64,000 bases of DNA from Paramacrobiotus metropolitanus (GCF_019649055.1 NW_026570271.1:868001-932000); one strand, 5' to 3'; positions 36,053-49,248 are shown, numbered from the stretch's first letter. The notes: a model not told the origin generated them from the sequence alone. Numbers and translations: made by a program.

Positions 36053-39000
36053 CTAGTTAATTGCAGCCGCGAGAAGTTCCTTAATGCGCCGTACCGTTGA
36101 AGCTATTTTCTCGATCGCAGTATCGTTTTCCTGGGCTTCTTTCGACTCTTTGCCGAATAACACAGCAAAAGTTTCCTTCGCTTCGTTACCATAATCGAGA
36201 ACGTAACGGCAAACGTCATCAGCCAGTACTTCCAGCTCCTGTTTAGTCGGTCCCGATACGCGACGAACACCATTCAGAACTCGCCTTTCCAGCGCTTCGG
36301 CGGTAGACAGTCCAGCGGAAATCAGCAAAGTAGCGCGAAAGTCGGCATACTTTGGACAAACTTTCCTGAAGACGAATTTAAATAATATTATATTTACGAT
36401 TTAGAACAGAAGTTGATTCGTCAAACTATTGACCACATCATCGAATCAAATCACACGTAATCCATAATAAAAGTCTGAATTTTCCAATTTTTACCGAGCA
36501 CACGTAACAAATCCCTGCATCATCTTCCAGCCTTCTTCAAAGCGATTATCAGTGTAGTAATTCTGCGCTAATTCCCAGCCGCAGATGAATAGGAAGTGCG
36601 CATCCGGCTGCAGGATGTCGGCAATCTCCTTGTAGAGCTGCATGATGAGGACCGCGTGGTACTCCGTCGAGCAGCTGCTCTTAACTGTCCCGTACCGCTG
36701 CATGAAACCGCGGAGGTGCGTCAATCGTTCGCTGTTGAGTGCACCGCATTCCGAGCATGCTTCCAGTGCTCGGTGATCGCTGGGAATGCGATTGGTGCAT
36801 CCGGCCGTCACACACTTTAACGGATTGATGTCGGCATCCTAAACATTTCGATGAAGGTTGGGTATTACAAGTTTGGGGTATTCCCTTAAGTTTGTTGGGT
36901 ACCGCACATATGCTTCGGTGCATTTGCGGCAACTGCACGGATGTCCGTAGCGCCTCTCAAATTCCGCGCGCCGCTCCACTCGGGTCAAGCGGAATGGATC
37001 TCCCATGTCGTTAAACCGCAACTGAAAGAAAGTTCATAATAAACTAAAAAAACTCGGGTTTTGCATGTAGAAACAAACCGGATAGCAGCATATTTTGTAA
37101 TCTTTCATTAAGTTGTTAAAGCTGATGGCATACTAACAAGTAACAGTTAACACCTAAGTCTGCTAATCTTTCCTTTCCGTTATTCAGCATAATTTCATAG
37201 CAAACTCTCACAACTTTCGTATGATTGCTACGAAAAGCATATATACTATAGCCGTTAGACGATCTTGCACCACAGAGTCTAGTGAAAGGAAACGTTACAC
37301 ACGCTGCTCGTGCGATGTCCGACCGGGGAATGCAGCGGCCGGATGCAAAGTTTGCAAATTCTTCAAGTTCGTCTAGCAGCTACAATATATTATCATTTTC
37401 GCCACCCGCTTTTAGTATATTTCCAGCAGCTTTTCTGAACATTTGATTAATAATATTGCGGATATTTCTAAGCTTTGTTTTGTTCGGCACTCGCCACACT
37501 GGCCCACACATACTAGTAGGTGACTGTTTTACGCTTTGGAACTACAAGACGGCAACGGTAGGGACTTCGCAGGGCGACAAAATTGTATGTGTAAAATTGT
37601 AGGAAAAAATACAAAATTTGCTGTGGCATGGACAATTTTTGTTGTTCGAAATCGTGGACAATTCTGTAGAAACAATTATGTGCACCAAGCAACACATAAC
37701 AGAGACTTCACGGAAAAGTAGGCGGGACTTACATCTTGAAGCCCATTAAAAAGCGGAATGTCTTCCACGGCGTGCATAAGCAGCATTCGTCCGCGGCGAT
37801 TCAGCACCACATTGATATCCCAGCTGACAGGCGTCATTCGTGCGCGCAGTGCTTGTGGATACACCGCTCTGCCGATTGGTAGGCGGGGCGCGAGCATATC
37901 GTAAAGGTCCAAACCATTATGTTTCAGAAATCTACAGCAAATCAGGAAGCCTATGAAACAAGTATCGATCGACTGCCCCAGTGGGCAAACTACAGAATAC
38001 TGACTACGGAACATGGATTGCTACAGATTTTGCACAGCAACTTTGGCAAAGCCTCAAATGACTTACTCTTGTTGCATCGACACTTCGTCGTCCGGTTGTG
38101 AGGCATTTCCCGTAAATATGAGCACAAGGTCTGCGACAGATTTCGAACCTAATCCCGGAATGTCCATCACCGCGTTCTTCTGGAGAACCATAACAAGCAG
38201 GATTCCCTTAGCGGTAAAGCATCAAAATGTATCTGTGCATAGTACATACATAACTCTGTAAAGTTCCAGCAACTAGTTGCGGTATATCAGAAAACACACC
38301 TGCAAGACTACTCTAGAACTTAATCGAACACCGTGTGGAATGTGGACAAAAAACATCGCAATAAATCGAAAAATCAAAATCATGGCTTGACCACTAAACT
38401 CAGCAATCTACTGAATAGTGAAAAAGTTAAAAAAAATTGTTTTAAAATGTCTGGAAACTTTCCAGCATTTAAGCTCACACGAACAGAATTGTAACTGACC
38501 ATTAAACGGACTTGACAATGCACATTGCCGAACTCACTGGAATAAACTGTTCAGCGATTCACGTTTTTATCGGAACGTAACGGCATACCGCTTTGCACTA
38601 ACTGGTAAGGAGCGTTACCACGATGCGCCTTGAAATTCTTATGTTAGCAATGTGCAACCGATATGGCAAATCTGCTTGCTCCATAATTTAATTGATTCGT
38701 TGTGAACTGCAACTGGTCACCGATTGTAAGTAATCACCTGGTCACCAGAAAATTTGCATTGGATTTTAGGAAATGATGACCCAGGCCACATGGAAATGGA
38801 AGGTAGAGTCAGGCGTTTCTACTGAGTTGGATGACGCTTTCAATCAAAATGCTTCAGCAAATTTCTTCCTGGCTGCCTTGTCTTGAACCAAATACGAAGT
38901 CATATACTGTACATATCCTGAATCTGAGCATGTTAGCCTCAAGCGCACCAGTCATTATGTTTTTTACGGTACATACTGGCGGTGTTTATTTACCACTTAC

Positions 39001-40119
39001 ATCGAGCGCGCTGAAATCACACTCGAGTGGAAACAGTGAGCGTGAAATTAGAAAAACCCTAACAGTCATCTTCGGACGTCACACAAAAATTAATGTGCCT
39101 TTGTGGAAATCTTAATCGTTGAATCTTGATGTCTCGCTCGAAGCAAACTACCTAAGGCGAAACCAACCTTTCCTGCCATCGCGAAAGTGATGACGTATCA
39201 AACAGTTTAATGCTTCCATCGAGACCATAACTTAGCAAATTATTTCGAAAGTAACATGTATCTATCGATACGGATAAGAGAAAAGATAACAGGTCTTTAA
39301 AAAAAATGTCTAGCTATGGAGCTGGTACCCAGCATTTCATACAGGGTGCAGTCACACGACCACACGTTATAAAAAATACCAACACAAATATGTGCGAGTT
39401 TTTAATACAGAATTTCAATACCAATTTTCACCATACGAAAACACCAACAAAAATACCCGTTTTTGAAAATACCAATTCTTACCTTAGTCTTATTCAGTAG
39501 CTTTGCGGACAGACAAAAGAAGACCGCGGCAAAGGGGACATCTGGTCGCCTGGATGAGTGGACACGGCCCGATGGCCCGGAAACCGCTGGCTCGCCCGTC
39601 AGTTCATCCATCAGTTCATTAAGGTGTACGCTCATCTCCTTCATCATTGCACATTCCAGTTTATGCTCCACCTTCCAATCAGCGAGCTGAGCCGAACAAA
39701 CAATACGTAATTTTAATATGTAGTACGTTTACAGGTTGTAGTCAAGCAGAATCATCCCTTGTCAGGATGGCGGCTGCTACTATGCGTAACCTTCAGATTT
39801 GTTAGAACGATTATACGGGGACTTGACTTGTAACTAATCATCTCGCTTTTATAACTGCACCCGTGCTACGGTATTTTACAGTTCTGCTGTTTGCAGAACG
39901 AATAGATCTTACCTGGCAAGCGCCACTGCAATAACGATGCATCTGGCATCCTGAGCATGTGCGCAGTTCAAGGCTCTCCTGGAGACAATAGGCACAGAGC
40001 CTTTTGTAAACGCTCCTCTCCAGCATCCACACCATCGGATCACATGACATGACAAGCCCGCCAGCAAATATGGAACGGCTGCTAACGCTCGGCGCAGCGT
40101 TCTTTGCTTCCATTTTCAC
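36053..40119 (-). CDS. SMYD-like gene D, MYND/SET protein with Cys-to-Ser SET motif
   Basis: Exons (minus): 39,913-40,119; 39,483-39,686; 38,067-38,179; 37,733-37,931; 36,908-37,021; 36,495-36,838; 36,053-36,365. With these limits the frame is open for about 497 residues. The MYND ligands are complete (CAYC, CSGC, RYCSGAC, H, C). Exon 4 differs: its usual start is shifted by a net 4 nt, but an AG 48-52 nt further in (CTGTAG before ATTTCTG) restores the frame and drops about 20 residues. The SET motif reads MTPVSWDINVV, so the one conserved cysteine is Ser here. Exon 5 keeps CSCRKC. Exon 7 ends RRIKELLAAAIN. The start MKMEAKNAAPS allows two in-frame Met; the second matches the family. Loss of a zinc ligand suggests altered folding or relaxed constraint. 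Confidence 0.8.
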
Positions 40120-41150
40120 TATATCACTGGAATCTTCAATAAGAAGGAAATACTCGGTAACTGTAAGGGAAAACCATTAAGAATAATTAGAGGGTCGTGA
40201 AATAAAATCCTAGTGGTGCGTGCTTACTGGACGAGACTGGAAAACTTCAACACTCATGTACTACATCGGTGAAGTGGTGATTGGCCGGTGAATCATACCG
40301 ACTGCTTTAAGATCAGGCATGCCTATACGCATGCGCATCACGTTCTGATTTTTTGCTCTACCTTACTAGTACAGAGTACTTGAATCAAACTGTTGAAATT
40401 CGACTGCGTCTGCAGTGCCCAGTCGCAGTCGCATTCAACTACGCTGGAACCGGCACCGACGCAGTACTTGTACGTACGTAATACATGACCATATTCCACA
40501 GTAGCACCAGGGATCAAGACTGCACTATAAATTTTCTTTACTATGAATGCGCGCTAGTATTAAAAGCACGTTTCTGAACCAAAAGATAATTATGTTTATC
40601 TTCCTTAATACCACCACCAAGTAAGAAGTCCTGTATGTACCGGTTTGTCTTCTCTTAGGCGGTAAGATCATCAACTCGCAATTTTGAAAAAAACAAGTCA
40701 ACCAGTTCTGTTTATACCAGTACTCAACATTTGCTCAGTATCCCAACTTACGTCATTGTAAATACTTGTACAACAAGATCCTCCGTCATCCGTCAATACC
40801 GTGTACCTTAAAAAATTCTATCAGGTTTTCGCCAATACTGCTGCTGCTGTTATTATGCTTTATGTTACTACGTACATACCACAAAGTCGACAACGACGAC
40901 TCTTAATGAGACATATTGCTTCAGGACATTTTACTAACTTTACGTCTGCGACATTTTGACGCACGACGTCTGGTGGCTGAAAATTCACAGCTAATGAAAT
41001 CGACACGTTTAATTCGCACCGGTTCATCAGGTTTTCTTCTTTGCTGTCGTCACCCGGCCGGAGTACGGCCTTGCGGCAACACATACGGCTAAATCAGGCG
41101 CGGTACATCAGCACCATGTTTAGCCTCAACGTAAAACTCCAGTCAGCTAA
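40120..41150. other. upstream region of gene D, no gene recognised
   Basis: Noncoding. It may hold the gene D promoter. Palindromic CGTACGTACG words occur near 40,470. Confidence 0.4.
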
Positions 41151-41683
41151 GGGTTGTCATCCCACCCTGATTTTTTAGGTGGGATGTGATGGGATTGTGA
41201 ACGTGAAGTGATGGGAATAGTGGGATTGGTGGGAAGAAAATAAAATGAATTTCAATGAATTATATTTCGAACAAAAAATCATTTTAATGTTTTCATAGAG
41301 TATAAATGTTGTAAAGACAGTTAGCAGTAGCACAACGGAGAAAGGCATTATCAATCAAATCAAACGGACTGTGGTGGAAGTGACGTAGCATACCGTAATG
41401 ACGAAAATGCTAAAGGTATTCCGTATAAAGCTTTCCCCAGGCACCGCTCGCCTAATTTTTAAAGGAAAAAAAGTTTGTAGCGCGCAAAAGTTATGCGGAA
41501 TAACTGAAGCACAATAATTTGGCACTAAAATACATATTTTCGGGCAGTGAGAAACCATCCCATCACTTCCCCATCCCATCATTCACCCATCACATTATCA
41601 CAGCCATGATTCTTCGGCATGATGGGACTGGGAACAAGAAATCGGCGTGATTGTGATAGCGTGTGATGACGTAATGACAACCC
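41151..41683. mobile_element. PIF/Harbinger-like MITE, 533 bp
   Basis: Perfect 10-bp TIRs (GGGTTGTCAT at the left, ATGACAACCC at the right) are flanked on both sides by TAA. A TWA 3-bp duplication is the Harbinger signature. Subterminal GATGGGA/TCCCATC words are inverted between the two ends. No transposase. Confidence 0.7.
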
Positions 41684-41769
41684 TAAGTCAGCTGACGGCA
41701 GCAAGAACAGGGAGTGCTGAGCTGAGCAGCCGCCAGCCCCTTTTATTATAGTTTTTGTCTGGTAGATCA

Positions 41770-41945
41770 AATAGCTCTTCGTCGAGACGGCCTTTCGACG
41801 AACATCTTGCGGCATAATGTCCTGCCGACTAAATGTCCCGCGACAAATTGTCGAGCGGCGTGATGACCTTGTGGCGAAATGTATGCGATCAAATTTCCTG
41901 CTGTAAATTGCCCGTGACGAAGTGTCGCGGTGCCCGAGTATCTGT
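41770..41945. repeat. degenerate minisatellite with about 15-bp period
   Basis: Nine or ten units of the form CRAAATGTCCYGCGR follow each other (for example ATAATGTCCTGCCGA, CTAAATGTCCCGCGA, CGAAATGTATGCGAT). Related words in the opposite sense (ACATTTCGCCGC) occur at about 58,084 and 58,199. Confidence 0.6.
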
Positions 41946-42023
41946 TTCTGCATGTGATTACCACTTCCGCTTGTCTGTCTTTTAACGTGTTAAAGTACTG
42001 CGATGTTTTTCATGGTGCAAAAC

Positions 42024-42108
42024 TAGTGCTGGGTCGGCCTGGACCGTCCTTCACTTCGGCCCGACGTGTCCCCGGGCCGCGGCCCTGGGCAGGGCCGGCC
42101 CAACTCTG
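42024..42108. repeat. short GC-rich inverted repeat
   Basis: GCTGGGTCGGCCTGG at the left and AGGGCCGGCCCAAC at the right are imperfect inverted repeats around CGGGCCGCGGCCC. It is a sharp GC island in AT-rich DNA. The origin is unknown. Confidence 0.45.
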
Positions 42109-43101
42109 TGCAAAACAGACGTTGCAGAGCGATGCCATACTAGTCACCCCAACAAACACCATCTGTAAAGATCAAGTTTTCGATAGAAATTAATAATAGT
42201 ACCAGGGTCGAAGAAATGAACGCATTGCACTGTGTCGTTGCCGCCATTTTGCATGCGCCATAGTGACGTTGTGCCTTTAGCGGTAAGCCATGATTTATTC
42301 GGAATTTTTGTTTTGTTATTGTGCTTAACGTCTACAACAATTAGGATTGCTCCTGTACCAGGACTTACCATTAGACTACCGCTTCCAAAACATAAATAAT
42401 GCATAATTCCTAATATATATACATAATAGACAAAATACTAACGATAAATAAAACAAAACGTAATCAATGTCACATCAGACAATGGTGGTCGACATGCACA
42501 ATTTTTGGGTTCACTTCAAATTGTTCCAGTTGAAAACATTTAGGTGTTTGGTAATCGTTTATTGTGCGCGAATAGTAATACTGATGACGTTTTAAATTCG
42601 AAGTATTCGCACGGTTTTGCAGATATCTGTTGTTGACATGAAAAATTTCAAAATTAAACTACCGAAGTTGATGTTAAACGTTTCAACTTCTGTTGATGTT
42701 GTTCCTCGATGAGCCACTTCTGTAGGTAGGATATAAAGTACTCGTACAAATGAAACTACTAACTTCAGTAACTAGTAACTTCAGTACAAATGAAAGTAGT
42801 AACTGCAGTAATGTGTATCTTTATTTATTGTCACAACGGATATTGCTCAAACTTTGGTTACTTGATAATCCCATTCCATATTCACATGGAGTCTACTTCC
42901 GTAACGTACGCATTAACAAATAATTTTTCAATTTGTTCCGTCAACAGTTACTTAATAAAAGGATTAAAACAATCATTTACGAGGATCGGACAACAATTAT
43001 CTGTTCAAAGCTTCAACACCAAGCGCCCCAATGAAGTTTTCCCAAACACCACCAGTTAACACCTTAACAGAAGCAAAATCGTGTATCTGTAAAAAACGTA
43101 G

Positions 43102-46100
43102 TTACTTTCTGTCGCGAAAAGCCTGCTCAATGCGGCATACCGACGAAGCCACTTGCTTCAGTGCAGAATCGCTCATCTGGAATTCCTTCGACTGCTTGTC
43201 GAACAACATAGCAAAAACATTCTTAGCTTCGCAAGTATAATCCAAAATTTGAGTGTACACTTCAGCGGCCAGGGTTTCCAGAACTGGCTTGAGCGGTCCG
43301 GACACCTTACAACTACCATTCAGGACATGCTTTTCCAGCGCTTCTGCGGTAAATTGGCTAACGGAAATCAGCAGAGCAGCGCGAAAATCTGCATACTTTG
43401 GACAAACCTTCCTGAAGACGAAACATGCAGTCACTGTAGTTTACGACCGCAGTTAAAATCGGAATCGGCAAGTGCCTCAATTACCGTGCACAGGCTGCAA
43501 ATCCCTGCATCATCTTCCAACCATCTTCGAAGCGATTATTATCGTAAAAACCCTGCGCCACTTCCCAGCCACAGACATACCGGAAGTGCGCATTCGGCTG
43601 CAATATGCCCGCAGCGTCCATCTCCTTGTACAGATGCATGATCATGGCCAAGTGGTACTCCTCCGGACATCTGCTGCTGATGGTATCGTACTGGTCCATA
43701 TAACGACGGAACTGAGCCAAACGTTCACCGTTCACGGCACCGCATTCCGAACAAGCTTCTAATGCACGGCTGTCGCTTGGAATTCCGTTGATGCATCCGA
43801 CCGTAACACATTTCAACGGATTGATGTCGGCATCCTAAAAATTGGACCAGCGTTAAGCTGTAAAGCGCTGGTACCTTTTAAAGCTGCTGATAACTTACAT
43901 AAGCTTCCGTGCATTTGGAACAAGAACACCGATGTCGGCGAAGCTTCTCAAGTTTAGCCTGTCGCTCCGCTCGTGTCATGCGAAAGGATTCTTCCAAATG
44001 GTTATAACGCAGCTGAAAGAGTGTACTGTACACAATGAACGAAAAAAGTCGCAGTTTAAACTAAAACACCAGATTGTACAAGACTATGCCCTTACATCTC
44101 GAAGTCCAGTAAAATGCGGAATGTCTTCCACGGCATGGATGAGTAGCTGTCGTCCGCGGCGGTTCAGCACGACGTTGATATCCCAGCACACCGGCGTCAT
44201 CCTTCCCAGCGGCGCTTGTGGATACAGCGCTAATCCGATCCTTGCGCAAGGACGGAGGGTCAGCGCGTCGTAGTCGTAAATTGCCACACCATTATAAGTG
44301 ATTAATCCACAGTAATTCATGTATCCCATGGTACCAATATCAACTGCCCCAGTGGATAAACTGCAAAGCATGAAGTGCCATAAATTAATATGTAATAAAT
44401 GGCTGGACGCTTCTGCGTTGACAAGTATCAATTACTTCTTCCGCATCAGCCGATCCATGTTTGGCTGCAGGGGATTTTCCGACATCATGAGAACAAGATC
44501 TTTGACAGATTTCGAGCCCATTCCCGGGATGTCTATCATCGTGTTCTTCTAGAAAACCATTGCAGATTCTGAGATTTGCAATAAACGCACCATACAACAA
44601 TATCGTACTAAGTAATGCTTACGCATGCATAGAAAATAAATTGTCTCATGTTAGGGAACCACAGACCTCACTCTTCTGAATGAGAGACTTATTATTTCTG
44701 TACGAAGGCGCGGGTCTACCATGGCTCGCAAAGGGGCGGGGTGCAAAACCAGGCAGTGGCACCTGCCAATGGTACTGCCAATGACATGGCAAGCAATAAA
44801 ACCTGGAGATTCTGGCAACTGGCAAACGGTTAAAGCTGGCAGATGCTACAGAAAATATGGCACAGAAAATATGAGCGGGTTCGAGTGTTTGGTCAACAGC
44901 ATAACTTTTAAAATCTTGCCAGTGCACCGTCAGCTTTACATGTAACGTGTTAAAACCATTACTGGAGATACACAAAGTCATACCGGCATGCACAATTTCA
45001 AAAGGTCACACTGCATTTCGCCGTTTGCACAAAGTAACGCAAACGAAAAACAGAATCACTAGGCGCGTTGCAAGTACAATCATGGCACTTCCAGATCTGT
45101 AAGGAAAACCGCTGGAATATGCCTTGCAGTTGAGCGTGACGCTGTGTGATACGAGTACGTTACTCGGTTAATCAAGAACGGTTGACTAAATGAATGAATT
45201 CTTAGTTTGCTCCGCACACTCATTTGGTGGTTTAACTTGTGATGGCTGCCGTAAGTTAACTCCAGCAATTAAACACTTCTGTCCAACTGAAAACAAATCT
45301 GATAAGATTTTATGAGAACGGCTGGGAATATGAACGTTAAGAAGTGAGTGAAGTTTAGTTTTACTGGTTTATAAATTTGGTTTTACCAATTATTTTTGGG
45401 ATAGCCGTATTCAGCACAGTACTGCAATACAGCAAGCACAATTATTCATACATAACTATACAATAAATTTCAGTTTGCATTATTCCCACTCTCCAGTGGA
45501 CTGATTCGGGAATGAATAAAATATTCGTACTGTATAACGTTGCACTACTGGAAATAGGCATTATGATTATGTCCAAAACTGCATTAGTATTACGATTTTA
45601 GTATTAGTGTACTGTTTTAATTTTTACTGTTTTTTGTTGGTTGTCTACTGTTTTTTCAGCACAGTTGTAACTTATCTACATATTGCCTGAATAATTTGCA
45701 TGAAGCATGTACTGTCCAGTACGTCGAAGCGATGATAAAAATAACAGAAATTATAACATACATCATACGTAAATAGCTACATAGCCCCCCGCCCGCACTA
45801 TACTGGCGGAGTGCTTACTGAGAAAAACAAACCAAGTATTAATAACCATACGTATCTATACTGCATCCATACCAATCGAAACTACCTCGTAATAATAAAA
45901 TATGACCTGATGATTACACTTTTACAGCCATAATAAAATTAATTTATTAATAATGTTAATGTTCAGCACGGTAGAGATAACGCTTATTGAACATACCGAG
46001 TAATACTCCACGAATGCGTTTCGGACCAGAAGAAAAACTACAGTGCTGTAACTTGTAAAGCATCACGAAACAATTTCAGCAAGGAAAAGGATATTAATTT

Positions 46101-48477
46101 AATAATGAGTAAAGCCGCTTTTGTGCCGCGATCTACATTTGTGTTTTGACTACAGACAACCGGTCATTATGGTGCCGGCTCGGCTCATGTTTGGTGTGCG
46201 TGCAGGTCAAACATTGTTGTTATTGCAAAAAATCGGCGCCCTGTAATCGCATAAACGAACTTTGCATTTGAAGGGTAGCCCTACAAACAGCTGCCCTTAT
46301 CTTATTATTTTGCTATCTGATCATTTCGCGCGTTGTACAATGTGCATAATGATTAACGACGACACAGGCAGATGTACCTCAACGCCAACAAACGCCAAAC
46401 ATGTCAGATATGCGACAGTATAGTCATGTTAAAATCATTGCGCTGCAACGTTCACATCTGACTTTCACGTACTTTTAATATGACGCTATTTTTAGAATGT
46501 CTTCTGTAATAATGCCGGCTTTTGTCGTAATACCGTTAATTTCACAAAATGTGGACTCAATCAAGGTGGATAGGATCATAATGGATAGGACCATAGTCCC
46601 AATATTTGAAAGTAAATTCGGGTTAGTCTGCACATGCCTGCGTTTCCAGTATTTTACTATTATACCGCTTTTGCGTACGTATTTTGATAAGTACGTATCT
46701 TATTTGTGTTTGCACCTTTTATGCTTCAGTAAATCAGTCTGACATGACAATTTACATGGGAAGCTCATGTCGGAAATACCCTGAATAGTAGTAGTAGTAG
46801 TGAATACCACAGCCAACAGGAAGTAGCACGTAAATTCAAATCGAAATTAGGTCGAACGTTTCTGAGTTTGCCCAGCTAAATTTTCACTATTAAACTATGT
46901 ATAAACCGAAGGTCGTATTGCTCACTTCCGGGATATCAACCGGAGGTCACTGCCAGAATTTGCTACGGTCTTCTACTTACAAGGGGTTTTCCCGAACAAC
47001 TTCGCGTCAGATCATATATTTGGTAACATTAGAATGTTCAGAAATTAAGCTATTGTTTTCGAAAATGAAAGCATATCCAAGTAAAGATTTGGATTTTAGA
47101 GATCTGTGAGAAACCACCGCCGGTATCGTGGCTGATTTCTTTCGAAGCGTCAGGTGTATGCTGATCTGACGCGAAGGTGTACGAGAAAGCCCCTCGCTAA
47201 CGGAAGTGTGCCGGTACGAGGTGCCAAATTCGTATACGAATACGTGCACCGTGTACGGTAGCTTTCGCTTCCGTGCACTCCTGAACACTTTTCGGCTGTT
47301 TCTTATGGCATTTTTATAGATAAATGAGTTGTGTTTATTGGCGTGGAGACCGTTTGAGCACGCAAAATCTGGAATTACCGGTGTGTACCAAAAGTCCCAT
47401 TATAAATTGATTTTCAAATCTTCCATAAAAACACCCATTACCATGAAGATTGTTACTACGCCGAGCATAGCTTCCAATATTTTTTAAAATTTCAAATTAA
47501 AATTAGAAACAAATAGTGCAAACCAGACTCGGTGATCCTCAGGGTAATGGGCCTTTGCAGTCAAAATTTGAAAACAATTCATCTTTGTATTATGAAACTT
47601 TTGTATAACTCGTGTATATTTTTTGTATTTTTGTGCGTTCTAACTATTGAAATGTTTTCTACCATTACTCTCTCTCTCTCTCCCACCAGACGTTGCACCT
47701 ATAAACGGTTTTCACGCAATTGTAATGCCACATTTTATCGTTTGCCAGCTGCCAGATTCTCCAGGTTTTATCGCTCGCCATGCTAGTGGCAGGTGCCACT
47801 GCCAGGTTTTGCACCCTGCCCTCGCAAAGGTCTTCTAACACACGCTTCTGCTGAATTCACACGACCGCATGACACATGGGTTTTCGTCTTCTGATAATAC
47901 CGACATTTTACCTTAATTTTGTTGGTCAGCTTCGTGGTCAATCCAAGGACAAGAGAGAGCACAGGAATACGCCCTCGCCTCGACTCCAGATCGGTGTCCG
48001 ATGGTCGGGAACCCGCTGGCTCGGCCTTCAGTTCATCTAATAGGTGATCTAGGTCCACGCTATCATTCTCCTTCAGCAAGGCGCATTCCAGTTTGTGCTC
48101 CCCCTTCCAGTCAGCAACCTGGCTCCAACCAGACCATTTGATTAGCGACACGTTTGACAAACTGCTATCGAACAGGCTGCCTGTACGCTTATGCGGAATT
48201 GCAACTATCTTCTTAAATTTTTACCAGCCTTTTCAGAGCTCTGCAGAGGAACTACAGGTTGTCTATCCCAATGTACCTGGCAAGCTGAATTGCAGTAACG
48301 ATGTACCTGACATCCCGAACATGTGCGTAAATCCATGCTTTCCTGCCAACAATATGCACAGTGCGTTTTGTAGGCGCTTCTCTCCAGAATCCACACCATC
48401 GGGTCGCACGACATCAAAAGTTCGCCAGCCAATAAACAACGGCTACCGCTGGTCGGCACAACCTCCTTTAAGTCCAT
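43102..48477 (-). CDS. SMYD-like gene C, intact MYND/SET protein
   Basis: Exons (minus): 48,277-48,477; 47,912-48,118; 44,436-44,548; 44,096-44,360; 43,899-44,012; 43,485-43,834; 43,102-43,411; 1,560 nt, 519 residues. MYND ligands: C40, C43, C53, C56, C62, C66, H75, C79. The SET core spans about 175-300. The canonical NHSCxPN is replaced by TPVCWDIN (C232, N236 kept; Asn-His lost). LRY (Y265) lies where the SET tyrosine is expected. Post-SET cysteines are C291, C293, C296, which with C232 could bind zinc as in SMYD proteins. 301-519 is the helical C-terminal region (LQPNAHFRYV, DGWKMMQ, ALLISV). Start MDLKEV is chosen by alignment; Met residues also lie upstream. Methyltransferase activity is doubtful; protein binding through MYND is plausible. 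Intron 2 (3.4 kb) hosts a 3.1-kb element. Confidence 0.88.
46915..47225. mobile_element. nested foldback MITE
   Basis: CACTTCCGG and AGGGGTTTTCCCGAACAACT...CGCGTCAGATC at the left are mirrored by GATCTGACGCGAAGG, AAAGCCCCT and CGGAAGTG at 47,160-47,205. About 310 bp, no frame. Confidence 0.6.
47210..47725. mobile_element. relative of the 2-kb inverted-repeat element, nested
   Basis: TTGGCGTGGAGACCGTTTG (about 47,337) and, inverted, AAACGGTTTTCACGCAATTG (about 47,706) match the arms at 2,079 and 2,790. 47,210-47,290 matches 2,836-2,905 inverted. This copy lacks the tRNA-like core. A run of TC dinucleotides lies at 47,667-47,684. Confidence 0.55.
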
Positions 48478-48984
48478 TATCATGTGGAGCGTTACGATGT
48501 ACACGATGGAAACACCGTGGTCTGTACTGCACTTTATACAGTAACTGAATACAAATCGATGACAAACTATGTCCTTTGAAAAAACAGAGCCTTAGTGTAG
48601 TAATTTAGAGAACCAGTTGGGATGAACTGACTACAATGAGCAAAAACTAAAATCATTGGGGATCGGCTTAGGGAATCATGCAGACTGCACCGACATGATC
48701 GAGCATGAGCAGCCTCTGCACGCTTTAATTCGCTTGCACGCTCTGCTGTCGGCGTCAGCACGGCTGGAACGAAAAATTTGTGGCATGATTCACAAAAACG
48801 TACGTACGGACATCAGATTCTCAGTTTTGTAGGGTGCGATGAATCAGGGCAACCGGCACCGACATTATTGTTGTACCACGAATGCAGTGTATTAATTTTG
48901 TATACTTCCGTCTTGTGCGTATTAAAGACTTAGTCAGCAGACAAATCTGTAGAAGTATATGTACTGTTGCCCACTGTACTCGAA
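48478..48984. other. upstream region of gene C
   Basis: Noncoding; no gene recognised. It may contain the gene C promoter. Confidence 0.4.
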
Positions 48985-49060
48985 TTGTCCCACATTACAA
49001 GCTCGCCAGCAAATATGGAACGGCTGCTAGCGCTCGGCACAACGTTCTTCGTTCATTCTT
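48985..49060 (-). pseudogene. SMYD relic: start of exon 1
   Basis: The nucleotides follow the first 60 bases of exon 1 of gene D (GCGCTAGCAGCCGTTCCATA on the minus strand against GCGTTAGCAGCCGTTCCATA in D), with an in-frame TAG. The MYND part is absent. Confidence 0.65.
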
Positions 49061-49248
49061 ACTAACGGTAAGTCTCTGGCATCGTCAATAAGAAGAGAGA
49101 GAAGAGAAGTTGATGTACAGACAGTATAAACTGTACTGTAATAATTTGTATCTATAGTTGATGTACAGACCAGTATAAACTGTTCGATGATTATTTTTAA
49201 CCAACTTAGGTTAGTTATTCTTTTCGATAAACTTTTCAATAATAATTA

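Larger units (their letters stand above)
41684..43101. other. intergenic with minisatellite and GC-rich foldback
   Basis: Downstream of gene C, upstream of gene D. It contains the degenerate 15-bp minisatellite and the GC-rich inverted repeat listed separately. No gene is seen in the remaining AT-rich part. Confidence 0.45.
44734..47821. mobile_element. 3.1-kb nonautonomous DNA transposon with 8-bp TSD (hAT-like)
   Basis: The ends are inverted repeats of about 100 bp starting GGGCRGGGTGCAAAACC, with GGCAGTGGCACCTGCCA and ATAAAACCTGGAGA further in. The flanks TCGCAAAG at 44,726-44,733 and 47,822-47,829 are identical. An 8-bp duplication fits hAT (P elements are an alternative). I see no transposase remains. 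The interior is AT-rich and holds nested elements near 46,915-47,725. The whole unit lies in intron 2 of gene C. Confidence 0.75.
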
